A DNA stretch of 6,693 bases from Thermodesulfatator atlanticus (GCA_011321895.1 DROK01000236.1:1-6693), one strand, 5' to 3'; positions 1 to 6,353 are shown, counted from the stretch's first letter. Numbers and translations: made by a program. The notes: a model not told the origin generated them from the letters alone.

Positions 1-1196
1 AGGAATGGAAAGAGAGTTTGATGGCGCAGGCCTTTACCCATGAGTGGGACCAGGTCGAATATTTCAAACTGGCCTTGCCGCACGCTTTAAAAGAACCCAG
101 GGTGGCCGGCGTAAAAGCCGGCTGTATCGGTTGTCATGCGCCCCTTGCTTTTCTGGCCGGTGATATCCCGCCCAAAGAGGCCTCCGCTGGAACCAGGGCG
201 AACGAGGGGGTCTCCTGCGAAATCTGTCATAACATTACCGGTTCTACCAAAAAAGAGCCCTTTAATTTCAGTTACATCATTCAGCCTGGTAAGACCAAGA
301 TGGGGCCACGGGCTGATGCCAGGCCGATGGGGCACAAAGTAAAACAATCGGATTTTATTAAATCTGCCGAATTTTGCGCTACCTGTCACGACGAAGCCAG
401 CCCTTACGGGGCCTGGGTCAAGGAGACCTACCGGGAATGGAAGGCCGGACCTTACGCTAAAGAAGGAGTGGTCTGTCAGGACTGCCACATGTACCGCGCA
501 CCGGGCAAAGCAGCTACCATGGGGCCCAAACGGGCGGATATAGCGCACCACGTCTTTCACGGCTCCCATTCCCCCACCAAGCTGGCGGGGGCCATTGATC
601 TTGCCCTCTACGTAAACAAGAAGAAGGCCTCTCCTGGAGACCGCATCAAAATTCGGGCCGAGCTTTTTAACGGTAAGGCTGGTCACAAGATCCCTTCCGG
701 TTCTGCGGAAGAGAGGATGCTCTGGCTTGAGGTGTGGGCCATCGACGCCAACGGCAAGAGCTGGCACCTCCCGGTTAAGAAGAAGGGCTTCAAGGGTGAA
801 GAATATACCATCGCTGACCCCAATGCCTACGCCTACTTTGCCATCGGTGAAATAATGGAACTTAAGGATTTCAAAGGGCTCAAGCGCGACGGAAACGTGC
901 CGGCCGGGGCCAGGATCTTCAGGCGGCCTTTCTTCGACCCCAAAGGACGGATGACCATCTGCCAGTGGTACACTGCCAAAAACGATCTGGTTGATTACCG
1001 CATTGGCCCCAGGGAAACCAAGATCGAAAATTATGAATTTCAAATTCCTGCAGGGGCCAAAGGGCCCATTACCATCAAAGCCAACCTTTTCTACGCGCAG
1101 ATTCCAAGCTCTGTAGGAGAATTCTTCAACCTGCCTCAATCCGAATATGAGCCCATTCTGGTAAACAGCGCCGAAATCGTCATTGACGTTGAATAA
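1..1196 (+). CDS. Multiheme c-type cytochrome, cytochrome c554-like, 5' end cut by window edge
   Basis: This is probably a periplasmic electron-transfer cytochrome. The reading frame is open to the left edge (first full codon at base 3), and residues EWKES precede the TTG at 18. That TTG is therefore not a believable start: the real N-terminus, signal peptide and probably at least one heme lie outside the window. Four CXXCH heme sites are visible: CIGCH (123-137), CEICH (216-230), CATCH (375-389) and CQDCH (474-488). A His-rich segment follows (FHGSHSP, about 558-578), then a heme-free C-terminal half of about 200 residues. This half contains GHKIPSG and alternating hydrophobic strands, as in the beta-sandwich domain attached to many anaerobe multiheme cytochromes. 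The gene ends 53 bases before the octaheme cytochrome on the same strand, so the two are probably co-transcribed and may be redox partners. The WKxSLxAQ motif near the edge recurs in the downstream protein. Family assignment is good; the specific partner and substrate are inferred. Confidence 0.88.
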   Translation, partial: EWKESLMAQAFTHEWDQVEYFKLALPHALKEPRVAGVKAGCIGCHAPLAFLAGDIPPKEASAGTRANEGVSCEICHNITGSTKKEPFNFSYIIQPGKTKMGPRADARPMGHKVKQSDFIKSAEFCATCHDEASPYGAWVKETYREWKAGPYAKEGVVCQDCHMYRAPGKAATMGPKRADIAHHVFHGSHSPTKLAGAIDLALYVNKKKASPGDRIKIRAELFNGKAGHKIPSGSAEERMLWLEVWAIDANGKSWHLPVKKKGFKGEEYTIADPNAYAYFAIGEIMELKDFKGLKRDGNVPAGARIFRRPFFDPKGRMTICQWYTAKNDLVDYRIGPRETKIENYEFQIPAGAKGPITIKANLFYAQIPSSVGEFFNLPQSEYEPILVNSAEIVIDVE

Positions 1197-1202
1197 TGGA
1201 AA

Positions 1203-1222
1203 GCGGGGGGATTTCCCCCCGC
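1203..1222 (+). other. GC-rich intergenic hairpin between the two cytochrome genes
   Basis: There is a perfect 8-bp inverted repeat (GCGGGGGG / CCCCCCGC) around a 4-base loop, ATTT. It starts seven bases after the upstream stop codon. No T-run follows it, so it is not a typical intrinsic terminator. It may stabilise or process the mRNA, or tune expression between the two genes. The 3' arm can alternatively pair with the G-run of the next ribosome binding site (1213-1219 with 1241-1247). The hairpin is seen directly; its role is inferred. Confidence 0.6.
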
Positions 1223-1236
1223 CAAAAATCTTCAAG

Positions 1237-1242
1237 AGGAGG
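1237..1242 (+). promoter_or_regulatory. Ribosome binding site fixing the octaheme cytochrome start
   Basis: AGGAGG lies 7 bases before the ATG at 1250. It decides between that ATG and the in-frame ATG at 1196, which overlaps the previous stop codon. The 1196 start would add 18 residues of Gly/Ser/Arg-rich sequence translated through the hairpin and would bury the signal peptide. Confidence 0.85.
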
Positions 1243-1249
1243 GGGAATT

Positions 1250-2734
1250 ATGAGACGGGGTGTGTGGTGGTTTCTCTTGGTGATGCTACTGGTTTTAGGG
1301 GTTAGCTCAGGGGTTTGGGCCAAAATAAGTGAGGCCACGGAGGCCTGTCTTTCCTGTCACGAAACGGTAACGCCTGGCATCGTAGCGGATTGGAAAAAGA
1401 GTTTGCACGCCCAGGTAACTCCGCGTAAGGCCCTAGGGAAAGAAAAGCTTGCCCGACGCATGAGCGCCGAGAGGGTACCTTCCCGACTGGCAGAGGTGGT
1501 GGTGGGCTGTGCCGAATGTCATACCATGAATCCCGAAAGCCATAAGGATACCTTTGAGCACAACGGTTTTAAGGTGCACGTGGTGGTCACGCCGAAAGAT
1601 TGCCAGACGTGTCACCCGGTGGAGGTGGCCCAGTATGAGAAAAACATAATGTCTCACGCTTACGCCAATCTTAAGAAAAATCCCGTTTACCACGGCCTTT
1701 TAGATACCTCTTTGGGACCCCAGGTCTTTAAAGACGGAAAACTCGTCTACGAAAAGCCGGCCCTTGAGACCCAGGCTGACGCCTGCCTTTACTGTCACGG
1801 CACCAAAGTAGAAGTGAAGGGTATGGCCACCCGGGAAACGGAGATGGGAGAGATGACGTTTCCTGTGCTTTCTGGCTGGCCCAACAACGGTGTGGGACGC
1901 ATCAATCCAGACGGTTCAAAGGGCTCCTGCTCTTCCTGCCACCCGAGGCATTCCTTTTCCATCGCGGTGGCGCGCAAACCCTACACCTGTGCAGAGTGTC
2001 ATAAGGGACCGGATGTACCTGCTTACAAAGTCTACATGGTGAGCAAGCACGGGAATATTTTCTCTTCTGCCAAACACCAGTGGAATTTTGACGCAGTGCC
2101 CTGGACGGTGGGGAAAGATTTCTCCGCCCCTACCTGTGCCACCTGTCACGCCAGTCTTATCGTAGATGCTGAAGGAAACGTGGTGGCAGAACGGACGCAC
2201 CAAATGAACGACCGGAGCGCTTGGCGTATTTTTGGTTTGATTTACGCCCACCCGCATCCCAAAGAACCTGATACCACCAAGATCAAAAACAAAGCTGGCC
2301 TTCCCTTGCCCACCGAACTTACCGGGGAACCGGTGGCGGAATTCCTGATCGATAAGAAAGAGATGGCGGCGCGTACGGCGAAGATGAAGAAGGTCTGTCT
2401 GGCCTGCCACGGTACCAGCTGGGTAGACGGTTTCTTTGCCAAATTCGAGAAGGCCATCGAGACCACGAACAAACAGACCCTGGCTGCTACCCAGATCTTG
2501 CTGGAAGCCTGGAACAAAGGGGTAGCGCAGGGGCTTCCGGCCAGCATCTTCGACGAGGCCATTGAGAAGATGTGGGTCGAACAATGGCTCTTTTACGCCA
2601 ACTCCACCCGTTTTGCTGCGGCCATGGGGGGTGCGGATTACGGCGCCTTTGCTAACGGCCGGTGGTACCTCAACAAGAACCTGCAGCAGATGGCCGACTG
2701 GCTAAAGTTCCTGCTGGAAGCCAAGGAGAAATAA
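1250..2734 (+). CDS. Octaheme c-type cytochrome, hydroxylamine oxidoreductase (HAO) family
   Basis: This is a 494-residue periplasmic octaheme cytochrome. A short signal peptide (basic MRRG, hydrophobic core, likely cleavage after VWA at residue 24) leads into eight CXXCH motifs, with cysteines starting at residues 33, 87, 118, 179, 227, 247, 296 and 383. None is a CXXCK site, which argues against the NrfA, octaheme nitrite reductase or tetrathionate reductase types. The CSSCHPRHSF, ARKPYTCAECHKGPD and SKHG block (227-268), and the heme-free helical C-terminus with WLFYANSTRF and GGADYGAF (446-467), resemble HAO. In that family the fourth heme is the active-site P460-type heme, here C179-H183. 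Classical HAO oxidises hydroxylamine and carries a Tyr cross-linked to that heme; relatives lacking it reduce nitrite or hydroxylamine to ammonium. Whether Y449, Y464 or Y473 is the cross-linking residue cannot be settled by eye. The c554-like cytochrome upstream is a plausible electron partner. A strong terminator follows the stop codon. Family is confident; reaction direction is not. Confidence 0.87.
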   Translation: MRRGVWWFLLVMLLVLGVSSGVWAKISEATEACLSCHETVTPGIVADWKKSLHAQVTPRKALGKEKLARRMSAERVPSRLAEVVVGCAECHTMNPESHKDTFEHNGFKVHVVVTPKDCQTCHPVEVAQYEKNIMSHAYANLKKNPVYHGLLDTSLGPQVFKDGKLVYEKPALETQADACLYCHGTKVEVKGMATRETEMGEMTFPVLSGWPNNGVGRINPDGSKGSCSSCHPRHSFSIAVARKPYTCAECHKGPDVPAYKVYMVSKHGNIFSSAKHQWNFDAVPWTVGKDFSAPTCATCHASLIVDAEGNVVAERTHQMNDRSAWRIFGLIYAHPHPKEPDTTKIKNKAGLPLPTELTGEPVAEFLIDKKEMAARTAKMKKVCLACHGTSWVDGFFAKFEKAIETTNKQTLAATQILLEAWNKGVAQGLPASIFDEAIEKMWVEQWLFYANSTRFAAAMGGADYGAFANGRWYLNKNLQQMADWLKFLLEAKEK

Positions 2735-2770
2735 AACAAAAAGCGGGGCGTTACGCCCCGCTTTTTGTTT
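2734..2770. terminator. Bidirectional rho-independent terminator between convergent genes
   Basis: There is a perfect 17-bp inverted repeat around a 3-base loop (TTA, 2751-2753). The core GCGGGGCG / CGCCCCGC is flanked by an A-rich arm on the left and a T-rich arm (TTTTTGTTT) on the right, so it reads as a hairpin plus U-tract on both strands. It begins at the last base of the octaheme cytochrome stop codon and ends 22 bases from the stop codon of the carboxyltransferase gene, serving both transcripts. Confidence 0.93.
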
Positions 2771-2792
2771 CAACGAGTTTCACCGAATTTGT

Positions 2793-4811
2793 TTACCCTT
2801 CCAGGGGTTTCAGTTCAAACATAAGCTGACCTTCTTCCACGGTATCATTTAGCTTTACGTGGATGGCGGTAATCTGGGCGTCAAAAGGAGCCACTACCAC
2901 GTTTTCCATTTTCATGGCTTCGATATTGGCGATCTCCTCCCCTTTGTGTACGATATCTCCCACTTTGAGGCTGCCCCGTTCGGGATTACCGATACGCCAG
3001 ACGTTTCCGCTAATGGGGGCCCCGATCTGGTTAGGCCCTACCGCCTTTTTAACCTCTTTCTTCTTGGCCCGGGGCGTTTCTACGGTATAAACCCGGGTCT
3101 TATTATTTACTTTCATCACCACGTGGATGAGCCCTTCATGTTCCGCCCCCACGGAGACCAGTTCAATGGTGTAGGGTTTGCCGTTGAGTTCAAATTCCAC
3201 CTTGTCTCCCGGTTTTTTGAGTCCTTCACGCCAGACATTGGTGGGCAGGACCAGCGGCGCCTGGCCGTATTCATCCCGGAACTTGATGTATTCCACCGCG
3301 TCTTTGGGGTGCATGAGGTAAAGGATGAATTCTTCTTCAGTGGGTTTGCGTTCTATTTTTTCTTCCAGTTCCTTGCGGAGCTTGTCTAAGTCGTCGGGTT
3401 TTACCGTCTCAAGGGGCGATTTGTCGGTACGTTCTTTGATCTTTTCCTGCCATTCCTCGCCAAAAGCACTTTGATAGACCCAGTCTGCCGGCCAGCCCTG
3501 GGGTAACCGCCCGTATTTCCCGAGAATCAGGTTCTTGAAATCACCCGGGGCGTTGCGGAAGATGGTGAGGAGTTCTTCCCTTTCCCAGGGTTCCATTTTA
3601 TCAAGGTCCTGGTCCACCTCTTCCACGAACTTGGTAAGCAACCGGATCAGGTGTTCGACGCCTTTAAGGCCCCTTTCCTTCGCGTATTTATTCACCATAC
3701 CCGAACAGGTGACCCAGGTGATCTGGGACCCAGGGGTGACGTCGAAATATTTGACGATGCGGTTGTAAAGGGACATCACCCGCAGGATCTGGGGCATGAG
3801 GTGCAGGAAGCCTCCCTTTTCCGCCTGCTCAAAAGAGCTGGGGAAGGCCCCGCCGGGCATCTTGTGCTTGGTCACGTTGTGGTCAAGCCCTTTGAAGGGG
3901 CTTTCGGCCCAGGCGTACTGGTTGATCCACTCTCTTACCTTCTGAACCGCCCCTTCGGCGGCCTCCCGGTTTAAGTGGACCTTGACCCCGGCTTCTTCCA
4001 GGTAGGCGTGGACCCCCAGAATGGGGGGCTGCCCGTAAAACCTGGTCAAAGAGTCCTCTTCTACGTCCAAAATTTTGGCCCCGGCTTGCGCCGCAGCCAA
4101 ATACGCGGGCAAGGCCAGCCCGTCGGTGGTGTGCCGGTGGTAGTGGATGACCAGGTCGGGATATTTCTGTTTAATGGCGTCGATAAGCTGGGCGATACGT
4201 TTGGGGCTCCCTACCCCGGCCATGTCCTTGATGCAGAGAATAATTTCGTCTATCCCGCCGCACAGAGAAACTATTTCATCCACCACCGAGAGGTAGTATT
4301 CGTCGGTAGTCCAGTCAGCCTGGGTAAAGGAGATGGCCGGCTCAAAGAGGCGGCCCCGTTTCATGACGATTTCCGCCACGGTGCGCATGTTGCGGATGTC
4401 ATTTAAAAAGGAAAAACAACGCCAGACGTCGATATCGACCCGGGCCACCACGTATTCGATTACGTTTTTGGGGTAAGGGCGGTAGCCCCAGAGGTTGGTC
4501 TCCCGGATCAAGGTCTGGAGCAGCACCGAGGGCATCTTTTCCCGCAGAATGCGGATCTCCTCGAAGGGGTCTTCCCGGCGGTTCATGATGCCCACGTGCC
4601 ATCTGGCGCCCCCGTGGCATTCCGCACTAAAAAGCCCCATTTCTTCATAGTAAGGTGCCAGGGTAGCCAGGTCGTAGATACGGTGTCGGTTTTTATAGTC
4701 CGATTGACCGGCGTCTCTCATGCCGGTAGAAGTGAACATTACCCCGTCTAATTCCCGCAGGGTCTTTACTATTTCTTTAGGGGTCATGCCTGGTTTTACG
4801 ATGTTCCACAT
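2793..4811 (-). CDS. Carboxyltransferase-biotinyl carrier subunit, pyruvate carboxylase subunit B-like (divergent)
   Basis: This is a 672-residue cytoplasmic subunit that would transfer the carboxyl group from carboxybiotin to an acceptor, classically pyruvate to give oxaloacetate. Domain order is: a DRE-TIM carboxyltransferase barrel (about 20-285); a conserved carboxylase domain (about 300-520) with the KMPGGAFPS motif near 317; a linker (about 525-595); and a C-terminal biotinyl domain (about 596-670) starting at GAPISG, with biotinyl Lys634 in EAMKMEN. Metal-site residues are kept: D33 in MRDAGQS, K195 in CIKDMAG (the lysine that is carbamylated in the family), and H225 and H227 in HRHTTDG. 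Substrate-binding R32, Q36 and R103 also appear kept. Several usually conserved positions differ: RDAHQS is RDAGQS, WGGATFD is HGGARWH, FDALND is FSFLND, and TSQPP is YGQPP. It follows the biotin carboxylase gene by 11 bases. Pyruvate carboxylase is the default call, with oxaloacetate decarboxylase alpha or another 2-oxoacid carboxylase as alternatives. No membrane decarboxylase subunit is visible. Confidence 0.85.
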   Translation of the reverse strand: MWNIVKPGMTPKEIVKTLRELDGVMFTSTGMRDAGQSDYKNRHRIYDLATLAPYYEEMGLFSAECHGGARWHVGIMNRREDPFEEIRILREKMPSVLLQTLIRETNLWGYRPYPKNVIEYVVARVDIDVWRCFSFLNDIRNMRTVAEIVMKRGRLFEPAISFTQADWTTDEYYLSVVDEIVSLCGGIDEIILCIKDMAGVGSPKRIAQLIDAIKQKYPDLVIHYHRHTTDGLALPAYLAAAQAGAKILDVEEDSLTRFYGQPPILGVHAYLEEAGVKVHLNREAAEGAVQKVREWINQYAWAESPFKGLDHNVTKHKMPGGAFPSSFEQAEKGGFLHLMPQILRVMSLYNRIVKYFDVTPGSQITWVTCSGMVNKYAKERGLKGVEHLIRLLTKFVEEVDQDLDKMEPWEREELLTIFRNAPGDFKNLILGKYGRLPQGWPADWVYQSAFGEEWQEKIKERTDKSPLETVKPDDLDKLRKELEEKIERKPTEEEFILYLMHPKDAVEYIKFRDEYGQAPLVLPTNVWREGLKKPGDKVEFELNGKPYTIELVSVGAEHEGLIHVVMKVNNKTRVYTVETPRAKKKEVKKAVGPNQIGAPISGNVWRIGNPERGSLKVGDIVHKGEEIANIEAMKMENVVVAPFDAQITAIHVKLNDTVEEGQLMFELKPLEG

Positions 4812-4818
4812 CTCCGCA

Positions 4819-4824
4819 CTCCTT
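4819..4824 (-). promoter_or_regulatory. Ribosome binding site overlapping the upstream stop codon
   Basis: Read on the minus strand, AAGGAG overlaps the TAA stop codon of the biotin carboxylase gene and lies 7 bases before the ATG at 4811. This arrangement fits translational coupling and balanced synthesis of the two subunits. Confidence 0.8.
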
Positions 4825-6280
4825 ACATCCAGGGTTGCGGGCCAAGGGCAGAGACCCTGGCCACAAACTTGGCTATTTTGAGGACTTCGTCTTCCGTGCT
4901 CTTTTCTTTGAACATGGCCACCAGTTCGTCCATGTGTTCCTCAATGAAGGTGGTGGAAAAATGTCCGGCACGGAAGGAAGGGTGTCTGATGATGGCCAAG
5001 AGCAGGGGAGCAATGGTTTTCACCCCTTCGACCCGCAGGTCTCGCCCAAGCGCACGGTCCATGGTCCTTATGGCGGCCTCCCGGTTTTGCCCGGCGGTCA
5101 TGATGAGCATGATAAGCGAGTCGTAATAGGGGGGAATGTCTGCTCCCTCGTAGACGCCCTGAGAGATTCTGACAGCCGGGCCCTGGGGGAGCTGGAGTCG
5201 GGTAATGGTCCCGAAAGAAGGATTGAAATTGATGGGGTCTTCCGCGTTCAGGCGGACTTCCAGCGCCCAGCGGTTGGCCTTGATCTCGGACTGTCTGATC
5301 GGGAGCTTTTTGCCCTCAGCCACGTCAAGCATAAGGGAGACCAGGTCAAGACCGGTAATGAGTTCGGTGACCCCGTGTTCCACCTGGAGCCGGGTATTAA
5401 CTTCCAGGAAATAGAATTTGTTGGTGGCGGAGTCAAAGATGAACTCCACCGTGCCCGCCGAGGCGTAACCGATCTCCCGCATCAGGCGTACCGCGGTGAA
5501 ACATATCTCTTCCCGCAGGTCTTCGTCTATGGAAGGGGACGGGGCCTCTTCGATGATTTTCTGGTTGCGGCGCTGGAGGGTACATTCGCGCTCAAAAAGG
5601 TGGACCACTTTGCCGTGTTTGTCCGCCACCACTTGCACTTCGATGTGGCGGCCTTTTTGGATGTATTTTTCAGCCAGCAGGGCATCGTCGCCGAAGGCCT
5701 TCATGGCCTCTGATTTGGCCTGGTTGAAGGCCAGGGGGAGCTGCTCCTCGGACTCTACCTTGACCATGCCTTTCCCCCCACCACCCTTGGCGGCTTTAAG
5801 CATGATGGGGAAGTCGACTTTCTCTTCCCTGATCCAGCGCTTGATTTCTTCAATGTCTTTTACGTTGTCGATGCCGGGGATGGTGGGGACGTTGGCTTGC
5901 TTGGCGTACTTTTTGGCCTGGACCTTATCTCCCATGGCGCGGATTACTTTGGGGGGAGGTCCAATCCATATCAGGCCCGCGTCTTCGACCATCTCGGCAA
6001 AATCCGCGTTTTCCGCCAGAAACCCCCAGCCTGGATGGATGGCGTCGGCCCCAACCTTAAGGGCAGCGCCGATGATCTTTTCCATATTCAGATATGACTC
6101 AAGCGGAGGCGCCTCCCCGATACACACCGCCTGGTCAGCCAGGCGGACGTGGTAGGCCAGCCGGTCGGCGTTGCTGTAAACAGCGGTGGTCTTTATGCGC
6201 CGGTCTCGGCAGGTGTCCATGATACGGACGGCAGGGACCCCGCGGTTGGCAATCAGGACGTGGTTTATCTTTTTCTCCAT
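4823..6280 (-). CDS. Biotin carboxylase subunit of a two-subunit biotin-dependent carboxylase (pyruvate carboxylase subunit A / AccC-like)
   Basis: This is a 485-residue ATP-grasp enzyme that carboxylates biotin on the partner subunit, using ATP and bicarbonate. Numbering from the ATG at 6280, it shows IANRG (10-14), HPGWGFLAEN (82-91), the glycine-rich ATP loop GGGGKG (166-171), ERECTLQRRNQK (230-241), EAPSP (245-249), the catalytic EVNTRLQVEH segment (293-302), R343 in EVRLNAEDP, and PPYYDS (383-388). Length is near the family norm; the C-terminal tail past about residue 450 is somewhat extended. The ATG at 6280 is chosen over the TTG at 6298 because AAGGAGGG lies 4 bases upstream of it. 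Two motif positions are unusual: IANRGE is IANRGV, and VEHPVTE is VEHGVTE. The carboxyltransferase-biotinyl subunit lies immediately downstream and completes the enzyme. An acetyl-CoA carboxylase role is less likely because no accA, accB or accD gene is adjacent. Confidence 0.92.
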   Translation of the reverse strand: MEKKINHVLIANRGVPAVRIMDTCRDRRIKTTAVYSNADRLAYHVRLADQAVCIGEAPPLESYLNMEKIIGAALKVGADAIHPGWGFLAENADFAEMVEDAGLIWIGPPPKVIRAMGDKVQAKKYAKQANVPTIPGIDNVKDIEEIKRWIREEKVDFPIMLKAAKGGGGKGMVKVESEEQLPLAFNQAKSEAMKAFGDDALLAEKYIQKGRHIEVQVVADKHGKVVHLFERECTLQRRNQKIIEEAPSPSIDEDLREEICFTAVRLMREIGYASAGTVEFIFDSATNKFYFLEVNTRLQVEHGVTELITGLDLVSLMLDVAEGKKLPIRQSEIKANRWALEVRLNAEDPINFNPSFGTITRLQLPQGPAVRISQGVYEGADIPPYYDSLIMLIMTAGQNREAAIRTMDRALGRDLRVEGVKTIAPLLLAIIRHPSFRAGHFSTTFIEEHMDELVAMFKEKSTEDEVLKIAKFVARVSALGPQPWM

Positions 6281-6284
6281 AAGG

Positions 6285-6292
6285 CCCTCCTT
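6285..6292 (-). promoter_or_regulatory. Ribosome binding site deciding the biotin carboxylase start
   Basis: AAGGAGGG on the minus strand sits 4 bases before the ATG at 6280. The TTG at 6298 lies upstream of this site and is therefore rejected as the start. Confidence 0.85.
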
Positions 6293-6306
6293 GGGCAAAT
6301 TAAGCC

Positions 6307-6319
6307 TTAGCTGAGCTAA
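6307..6319. repeat. 13-base palindrome upstream of the carboxylase operon
   Basis: TTAGCT-G-AGCTAA is a perfect palindrome with 6-base arms around one central base. It lies in the 73-base gap between the PHP gene and the biotin carboxylase gene, about 27 bases upstream of the latter's start. Such a short symmetric site could be an operator for a dimeric regulator, but no regulator gene is in view. The symmetry is seen; the function is inferred. Confidence 0.45.
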
Positions 6320-6345
6320 TTAACGTAATTTTGGGCTTTTGGCAA
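6319..6345 (-). promoter_or_regulatory. Weak candidate promoter for the carboxylase operon
   Basis: On the minus strand, TTGCCA (6345-6340; five of six matches to TTGACA) is followed after 15 bases by GTTAAT (6324-6319; four of six matches to TATAAT). The spacing is shorter than the preferred 17. The TTAGCT palindrome begins at the last base of the -10 candidate, where an operator could act. The carboxylase genes may instead be read through from the PHP gene. Confidence 0.25.
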
Positions 6346-6352
6346 AGCCAAA
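6334..6352. repeat. Overlapping small inverted repeats after the PHP gene
   Basis: Two mutually exclusive 6-bp stems share bases here: GGCTTT/AAAGCC (6334-6339 with 6344-6349) and TTTGGC/GCCAAA (6338-6343 with 6347-6352). They follow the PHP stop codon on the minus strand. No T-run follows, so any termination would be weak. They overlap the -35 element of the candidate promoter. Confidence 0.35.
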
Positions 6353-6353
6353 C

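Noticed and set aside
1203..1222. Intergenic hairpin as an intrinsic terminator after the first cytochrome
   Set aside because: No T-run follows the stem on the plus strand, and the next gene on the same strand starts 28 bases later with a good ribosome binding site.
87..1235. Long open frame of 382 codons on the minus strand opposite the first cytochrome
   Set aside because: It mirrors the codon structure of the cytochrome gene, has no recognisable domain, and the opposite strand carries clear heme motifs. It is an antisense shadow.
1196..1249. In-frame ATG at 1196 as an earlier start for the octaheme cytochrome
   Set aside because: It lacks its own ribosome binding site, would translate through the hairpin into Gly/Ser/Arg-rich sequence, and would bury the signal peptide; the ATG at 1250 has AGGAGG at good spacing.
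1916..2584. Open frame of 222 codons on the minus strand opposite the octaheme cytochrome
   Set aside because: It overlaps four of the eight heme sites of the real gene and shows no family features of its own.
1250..2734. Octaheme tetrathionate reductase or octaheme nitrite reductase identity
   Set aside because: Those families have a lysine-ligated catalytic heme (CXXCK); all eight sites here are CXXCH, and the later motifs resemble HAO.
3303..3380. Charged Lys/Glu-rich stretch in the carboxyltransferase as a coiled coil or inserted domain
   Set aside because: It is short and lies where the conserved carboxylase domain joins the linker to the biotinyl domain; no heptad pattern is clear.
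4835..5713. Open frame of 292 codons on the plus strand inside the biotin carboxylase region
   Set aside because: It has no recognisable motifs and lies wholly opposite a strongly conserved gene.
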